A stretch of DNA of 37,355 nt from Zancudomyces culisetae (Eukaryota; Kickxellomycota; Harpellomycetes; Harpellales; Legeriomycetaceae), in the NCBI GenBank assembly GCA_001969505.1, contig LSSK01001120.1:1-37355 (forward strand), read 5' to 3'. This document shows positions 31,173 to 37,355 of this stretch, in pieces. Under the pieces are notes generated by a model. That model did no database searches, was not told the DNA's origin, and was given only the letters and a program-made list of their open reading frames with translations. A program made the translations under genes and the position numbers. Positions within the stretch are counted from its first letter, which is position 1. Each line of letters opens with the position of its first letter.

Positions 31173-32812
31173 CTAACCGACAAACCCTATGTCGTACCGC
31201 GTGGCTTCAGCCCTACCACCACCAGATACAAACCCAGTTCCGTCTATTTTTAGCTTTATCGACTTTTCAATATTCACTTTTGTATCACAAATGGTACATT
31301 TCTTATCCATTTCTATAAATTTAAAGGTGCAGTTCTCACAAAATGCATGACCACATTCAGACAAAACTATAAAAAGAGTAGGTGAGGAATGGAATGTTAT
31401 ATAAGATCAGTATGCTAGCGATTTAAAAAAAAATGCAGTTATTGCTATATTAATCATTAATAATAAAAAGCTGTCTTACTGCAAATTTTCGAGCTGTTTA
31501 TATAGTCTTTGGAACAAATACTACATATCTTCTCAGTAGTATTTCCTGCAAGTGTAAACTTAACCGGAACCAATTGCTTGAGCCTATGTTACAGGTGCTG
31601 AGTATAAATAATCGGAAAAAATACACACAGAGTTATCCTACAAACAGGTGAAGAATAGCGAGTACTTACTTGAGAGGATGTGGCACATCGGCTAAACATT
31701 CTACATTTACTTTTTTCGGTTTTTTTATCAGCTCTTCTGCTTCGCTCGTTAAGCTTGGCTAGTGATAGTTAAGTATGTTTTCTAGAACTATACTCGTATT
31801 ATTGAACACTCTCTTATAGCTACAAGTAAAACGTAGGATAGCTACTTACAATCCAAAAACTCGCCAACTTTTTGTCATTTTTTGCTTTATCGTTAACCTT
31901 TGAAAAAGAATAAAAGCAACAGATTATTAGGATTAATAGTTACCAAAGCTCTCAATATCTAAAATTGTATTATTAACATACTTACCACAACGGAGCCAGG
32001 TTTTTCTATTGTAGTAGTTACATGTGGTTAAAAGATTACTAACAATTGATGCTTACACGCTTTGATAATAACAACTGAAATCACTTATTACCATAGGGTT
32101 TCCCCCGTTTGTCCCTTAGGATCTCGCTCGTATCCTTTCGCAGTACTACCGCCGTTTCCTTACTACTTGACCCGGTTCCTTTCCGCTTCTTTATAAAAAG
32201 TTAAAGTATCAGTATAACTGCATATTTTTTATATCGAAACTAATCATTGAGCCTGTGGGCTCTTGATTCTATTACAACAAAATTTATAATGTAGTAGTTT
32301 AGAGAATGTACCGTTAATTGCTTTTCTTTTACGTTATACTCTTTTAATTGCCTAGATATTTCTGCTTTCTGCTCCAAAATACTTTCATAAACACATTCTT
32401 TGCAACTCAAATGACCCTTTAAACTACAAGTTGGCACAAACTGTGTTATTAAATTGATAAATACGTTTTTAAAACAAAATGTAAGAGACGAGCGATTGTC
32501 AATAAAAAATATAATCTTACCAAATTAATGGATCTCGAGCTGTTTGCAGACATAGGTAGCAACTATCAAAGCTTCTTTTCGAATCGCTACCCAACCTTTG
32601 CTATAAATTTATTTTGGTATTTCTTGTGTTATTCTACTTTTCTTCCTCGTTTCACTAACGCAAAACATGGGAATTTTAACCCATACCAATTAGAATATTG
32701 AAGTCAACATAATATGTCTATCAAATACCTTTTTTGTACCATATTCAACCATCTGTTTTTCAGCATATGTGAAAAACGCCCTTGACGTATTGTTTTTCGA
32801 ATGTCTTGACAT
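31173..32812 (-). CDS. NOSIP-family U-box/RING protein, nine exons
   Basis: 275 aa. NOSIP proteins are spliceosome-associated U-box E3-type proteins, nuclear in other eukaryotes. Exons (minus): 32812-32729, 32600-32521, 32423-32312, 32188-32092, 32005-31986, 31897-31850, 31758-31670, 31583-31480, 31366-31173. All eight introns have GT donors and AG acceptors and keep phase. Landmarks: start MSRHSKNNTSRAFFTY; first zinc/U-box part SCYLCLQTARDPLIC then GHLSCKECVYESILEQK; SFWIPSLTSEAEEL; LKQLVPVKFT; second RING-like part CSICSKDY...SECGHAFCENC...CTICD; C-terminal GTGFVSGGG (NOSIP GGTGFA motif). Exon 5 is only 20 nt. Individual reading frames are too short to be noticed without the joins. Confidence 0.88.
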
Positions 32813-33301
32813 TTGATCCCTGTATTTGTGTAATTCTACCTTTAAATTGGCTACCTAGTGATTATATATGTCTGTCGCACCTATACCTAGCTCTTGTCCT
32901 TTCTAATTTCAAGCTTTACGAATATTCAACCCTCAACTTTTTTTTTTTCAAGCGTTATTAGTTAATTTTATTAGATGCTTCTAAATTTTTTTGGGAAATT
33001 GGTGGGATTGCAAATCCCAAAAAGCACCTGTCAGGGTATATTTCTCATAGCAGATGTAGAAAAGTAGCGCTAAAGCCAGAATTATCACTCATTTTTTATA
33101 GTCATAACTACAGCATTACAGATGCTCAGGGCAAAATCTTGGACCCAGTTAGAGGCAAGCTATCAAATCATCTAAGCATATTGTATAGCCCCTCATTTTT
33201 TTTTACTTTCTATTCAATTTATTAATAAAACAAAAAAAGATACACGTTAAACTTTAAAAAATAAAATGTTGAAAACATATATTGCAACACTGATTTTAGT
33301 A
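32813..33301. other. Intergenic between NOSIP and carbonic anhydrase genes
   Basis: T-rich and without supported frames. It contains a perfect 6-bp-arm inverted repeat (GGGATT...AATCCC, 33004-33018). Confidence 0.5.
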
Positions 33302-34367
33302 TTACAGGTTTATTCCCATTGCTTCTAATTCAGGAAGATATTCAGTGTCAAATTTTAGACCATTGGTACAGGTTACACCCAAATCTTCAAGTTCACCGGT
33401 TTCGAGTCTATATATCCATCCGTGAACTGAAAGCATCTTTCCATCCTTCCATCGCTCTTTAACTATTGGTAGTTGCGACACGATTCTCACTAATCGCTTG
33501 ATATTTAGTTCAACTAAAAATAGATCGCGTTCCGTCTCGTCTGGAATTGATTCTAGAAACTCCTTGTTGTTGGTATACAGTTCGTGAACTGGTGATAAAA
33601 ATCTGCCTATTACACCACCAACGCTTTCATCAGACATACTTGCTTTCACACCACCGCATCTTGAATGACCAGTAATAAGAATATTGTTCACACCAAGATT
33701 ATTTATCGCATATTCGAAAACGGCCATTGTATTGTCGTCATCGGCTCTTACTGAGTTTGCAATGTTTCGGTGTGTGAACACCTCGCCTATTTCTAAAATA
33801 AATTAAATATACGCAAACATTAAAATTGTTGGTTTTTACTAATAGCCTTTCAATTCGTGTTAATTAAAATGTGTGGTGAAAATAAAATTAACGTCAAAAA
33901 CTAATCAGTAATAGAGAATTGGTTTATTGAATTACTTGAACCCAGCAACAAGTCAGAGGCCACTCGTGAGTCGGAGCATCCTATAAATAAGCATCGTTTA
34001 CTGTTATTTTGGTTCTCGGCATGCGAGAGAGCTGAATTGAGCTAAAGTAAATAAAACACATGTAAATAAGCTATATCGTTCTTGCCTATATAAAGAAGCT
34101 TCGGACTCTGGCCCTCTATATGACGCGAAAAATAATCTGGGTCAACCTCATGGGTGGTCATATGCGACCACTTGTGGTTATTGCGTAAAACCCTTTGAAC
34201 GTAGGCAAGCTGAGTTGCTATCGGATGAATATAAAAGGTAAAAAGTCAGTTGGCAAATATTTGATAATGTTTATATGATGCACCAAGGAGTATATTTTCG
34301 CACACCAAAGTATAGTATGTGAACGTGATAGTTTACCCTTTTTTTCTTCTGGAGTTTTGCCTAGCAT
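33302..34367 (-). CDS. NCE103: Beta-carbonic anhydrase, four exons, GC-AG intron
   Basis: Zinc enzyme interconverting CO2 and bicarbonate, supplying bicarbonate to carboxylases; fungal Nce103 type. Exons: 34367-34337, 34217-34086, 33980-33936, 33792-33302, giving 232 aa. Zn-ligand and catalytic motifs: GCSDSR (Cys, with the Asp-Arg dyad) and GHSRCGG (His and Cys). EVFTHRNIANSV lies between, and VHGWIYRLETGEL near the C-terminus. Exon 1 is just MLGKTPEEKK plus one base, joined by GTAAAC...GATAG. The second intron begins GCAAGA rather than GT and ends TTTATAG; no GT nearby restores the family-conserved YIGCSDSR, so a GC-AG intron is the parsimonious reading. The third intron (GTAATT...TTTTAG) restores GSKIGEVF. 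No mitochondrial targeting is evident. Confidence 0.92.
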
Positions 34368-34726
34368 ACTGGTGTAACGGCTTTTTAGCTATTAAAAGTA
34401 GAGAATGTCTATTGCTAATTTTTCTTTGAAGGAAAATTGTAAAAAGCTATTGTTATATATTTTTCGGACTACAAACATAATCTTGACGATTTACTATCTC
34501 TGAAAAAATATTCACTTGGCAGCACCATCATACATAAATAATGGTTGCGATAATCAACCACAATAGAGTCGAACCGCCATCACCCTGTATATCTATTTTC
34601 TATGTTCATCCAATTATCTAAAGAATGTTTTGATGCAATTTGCTAAAACACCACTAAAAACCAAAAAGAAAGCGGACAACTCATTTCATTCAAATCTTTT
34701 AATTTATATTTTGAAAGCCAATTTTA

Positions 34727-35579
34727 ATGGTAAATACCCATTGGCCAGGCTATTGTACGAACTTGACAAACCCATGGTACATAATTAAAAGTATGTTTTA
34801 TTGGATAGTAAAAAGGTTACACAAATCGCAGCCTACCATCCATTATTTTCACCAGAATTCATCATCATATTGCGAATTTCCAAATAAATTAATATTAAGT
34901 AATAGAAGCGAATCAGTGAAGGTTTTCTGCGTTTCACCCAATTATCCACGTTGTATAAAAAAAGTAAATTTTTTTAGCTTTATCAAGTAAAATATTTTTA
35001 CCCGGGTGAACCAAATCGATTTGAATTGTTATATTGCTTTTATCAGATCGCTTACAAAAAAAGACAAGAAAACCAGCCAAAACCAGCCAAAACCAGTCAA
35101 AACAAAGAACTGAGTTAAAACAGAAACCAACTTACCCTTGAAAATCTTCTACTGTTTATTTGTATTCCTTGTTGTTTCACAATTCCAAGGTTAAATATTT
35201 GCTAGATGTATTTTAATCACAGAATTTAGACCACTATGAAGTTTTTTTGTTTTTGTTTTTTTTGTTAAAAAGTGATATTTAAATTCCAATGATTCTGGTA
35301 GTATAGGTGAAATTTTGTTTATGGCAATAACTGTGCACCATAATAACAATTTTCGTTTTTAGAAAATATACACGTGATATTCCTAAAGTTTTTAAAAAAG
35401 AAAATTTGAAGAAAAAGGCTCATACATTACGACAAGTGCTAAAAACGCCAGCCATAGATAGGATTTTCCGTTTTTCCAGACCTCTTGCCAACTTTGAAAA
35501 TGCAGAAACTCTCCCTGTGCGTTTGGTTAGGCCTCACCGTACTCAGAACAGGTGCTTTCACCAACTGAATTTAATTTAG
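34727..35579 (+). CDS. Possible two-exon gene, function unknown
   Basis: Tentative. A downstream frame (35363-35579) follows a TTTTTAG acceptor and reads as a basic protein segment (YTRDIPKVFKKENLKKKAH, then RIFRFSRPLANFENAETLPV), ending in TAG. It has more coding character than its surroundings but no ATG. An upstream ATG frame (34727-34986) ends just before GTAAAA, and phase 2 at the donor matches the acceptor, giving 158 aa with a 376-nt intron. No family is recognised, and the N-terminal exon is less convincing than the second. It may be the end of a different spliced gene or a remnant. Confidence 0.3.
35071..35100 (+). repeat. 10-bp tandem repeat (AACCAGCCAA x3)
   Basis: Three consecutive units; the third has one change (AACCAGTCAA). 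It lies inside the putative intron of the doubtful two-exon gene. Confidence 0.9.
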
Positions 35580-37001
35580 CCAAATGTGTTTGTCTGTCCT
35601 CTGAGAATTCTTTGAAATGAAATAAAACAGCGTTTTCTCAAATAAACGACATTAAGAAAATACAACCAAATATTTTAAAAACAAAAAAAAAGGAAGCAAC
35701 CTTTTACTTTCTTTGAGGCTGCATCCAGATATTTATATTTACACAACGACGCATGTTTTCGGGTTTATGCTTTTACAAGTTCTGAATTAGATGCACCCTC
35801 CTCTCTTTTATCGATATTCGAAAATCTCAAGCCCGGATAACAATAAAAAAAAATTATTTTTAGTATATTGTCACAAAAAGCTAGCGAATATGGTGGCAAG
35901 ACAATGTGCACATGCAAGCAGATAATTCGGAAAGAAATCAGGAATTTATTATGCTTCATTACATTTTTTTTTATCAAAGCAAATCATTTGCTGAAGATCG
36001 GTGCCCATTTCTATTTGATGACGTATTAAAAGGTCAGGATTTGAAGGCATATTTTATAGGAAGGAGACTCTATGGCTTTACGTTTATTGGGTATTTCTAT
36101 GTATTGAAAATAAAACAATTAGGCTAAATTAAAGTCAAATTTGTTTTACTTGAATACGGTGGTTTAAATATATCATGATATTACAAACGCACTCTCTATC
36201 AATTCGACCATCTTTATCTACTTTATCAATATTGAATACATAATGACTGACTGATAGAAAATAAAATAAAAAATTTGTGTGAGAAAATGCGAGGGAAAGT
36301 GAAAACAAGAAAGTGAAGGAAAAAGAGAAAAGTGAGAATATTATGACATTGTGGCCTCGTGATGCACTTTTTGTCCTACAATAGTCTAGATCTTATGCAC
36401 CCAATTCAAAGCACATTGAGCATCTTGGTATGATTGCACTGCGTTTACCAGCAAGGAAAAAAAACAACTTTTAGCAACAAAAACCCAGGCTGCTACCAAC
36501 CTGAGCTAATATCACAGGGAAGATTAAAATAAAGTCAGGGCACTCGTTTTATTTGGTGGGTCGATTCCAGTGAATCATTTTTCCGATGAGTAAGAGCCAA
36601 TTACAAAGAATATTGTAGTGTTCATGCATTTATACAAAAATAAAAGAATACTAAATAGCAGCTAATTTTTATCATTACCAATAAGAGAAGAGTATTGCTT
36701 GGCAAACAAAAATTAGAGGTCTGATTAGCAAGATAATGCTATCTGTGCCATATTGGCATTTATGCGTCCAAATTTACTTAGTAAAGCTTAAATGCAATTA
36801 AAGAAAGCGAAAAAGAAGCAAAACGTGAGATGTATTGGGCTGAGTCCCAGAAGCATGTCTTTAAAGCTGTAAATAAATACGTTACTATAGCCCTTACTTT
36901 ATTTCAAGGCTAAAGTGCTATGTTCGTTTGAAAATATGTAAAATATAAATAGGAACCCCCATAAAAGCATGGTGGTGGAAAATTAGCACAATTGAACGAA
37001 T
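35580..37001. other. 1.4 kb AT-rich intergenic region
   Basis: Frames present (35765-35977 minus, 35906-36127 plus) are short with non-ATG starts or no features. A purine-rich patch lies at 36276-36336. No tRNA recognised. It forms the upstream region of the zinc-ribbon gene. Confidence 0.45.
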
Positions 37002-37355
37002 ATGTTTTTGCTAATAATATGTAAGTTGTATATTTACAATAATGTGGAGTTATGTGTATTGTGTATATGAATTTACGACAAATATGGCGGATAAGCTAAT
37101 GTACTATTACATATAATAGTTGGGATTAATGACTATATTTGCGACAAGCGTGGACAGGTTTACATGTGTCCTAGATGCCACAATCCGGCAGTTCAGCAAT
37201 GCACACACAAAAAAAAGTTTGCTTTGTTCTGGATACCTGTTATTCCATTGAAGAAGGAGAAGCTGTATCACTGTTCGATATGTGGTTGGAGAGGTCAAAT
37301 ATATTCTGTAAACGTTAACAGTAATGTCCCTGATGAAGTTAAAAAGGATGTAATT
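37002..37355 (+). CDS. Zinc-ribbon protein, partial at window end, two exons so far
   Basis: The gene runs off the right edge. Exon 1 (37002-37020, only 19 nt) encodes MFLLII plus one base; a 99-nt intron (GTAAGT...AATAG, with a GCTAAT branch site) leads to exon 2 from 37120. The joined N-terminus MFLLIIFGINDYICDKRGQV resembles small fungal zinc-ribbon proteins that begin with a hydrophobic FIIFG-type stretch. Two CxxC knuckles are visible, CPRC and CSIC, separated by a hydrophobic aromatic segment (FALFWIPVIPLKK). The role of this family is largely unknown. The C-terminus is not in the window. Confidence 0.7.

Noticed and set aside
32186-32311. An extra NOSIP exon after an AATAG acceptor near 32271 (NQEPTGS...)
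   Set aside because: It runs into a stop without a usable donor. Direct joining of 32312 to 32188 is in phase and gives a continuous product.
1-37355. CRISPR arrays, insertion sequences, transposons or viral remnants
   Set aside because: No spaced direct repeats, no transposase, reverse transcriptase or integrase frames, and no long terminal or inverted repeats were seen.

Overview
This window reads as nuclear DNA of an intron-rich, AT-rich ascomycete, most likely a yeast-like or early-branching lineage. Proteins of fungal type (SPX-EXS, a septin, an Afi1/DENN protein, EFM7, PP1, an Ste11/MAT-type HMG box) are interrupted by short spliceosomal introns, mostly GTAAGT/GTAAGA...(C/T)AG with CTAAC/CTAAT-like branch sites. 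CTG aligns with leucine positions (for example in SYG1), so I see no CUG reassignment. NOSIP-like and ELM1-like genes, absent from intron-poor baker's yeast as far as I know, are present and have about 9-10 coding exons each. The exact genus cannot be read from the sequence.

Layout, left to right. 651-3270 (-): SYG1-type SPX-EXS protein, 2 exons. 5484-5876 (+): small secreted aromatic/basic protein. 6395-8507 (+): intron-dense ELM1/DUF1022 homologue. 10255-10800 (+): secreted Asn-rich preproprotein whose C-terminal half is a paralogue of the 5484 protein. 11206-12433 (+): TAF8. 12612-14029 (-): CDC3/AspB-type septin. 15232-16470 (-): MATA/Ste11-type HMG-box factor, with a 3.9 kb gene-free stretch upstream. 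20387-21171 (+): RRM-RG-RRM RNA-binding protein. 21235-24305 (-): AFI1-type DENN protein. 25375-25647 (-): doubtful small gene. 25846-26619 (+): EFM7 methyltransferase. 26727-27782 (-): PP1 catalytic subunit. 30462-30740 (+): mitochondrial uS19. 31173-32812 (-): NOSIP, 9 exons. 33302-34367 (-): beta-carbonic anhydrase with a GC-AG intron. 34727-35579 (+): doubtful two-exon gene. 37002-end (+): zinc-ribbon protein cut by the window edge.

Most genes are unrelated housekeeping functions (transcription, septation, phosphate/InsP sensing, translation-factor methylation, phosphatase signalling, mitochondrial translation and dynamics, CO2 hydration); there is no operon logic. The part that looks undescribed is the pair of secreted paralogues on either side of the ELM1-like gene. 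They share a gap-free 51-residue aromatic core, plus one further conserved Trp, and the same TATA-to-ATG spacing. Exon joins were inferred by eye from reading frame, splice-site phase and family conservation. Two joins in the ELM1-like gene remain uncertain and are flagged.
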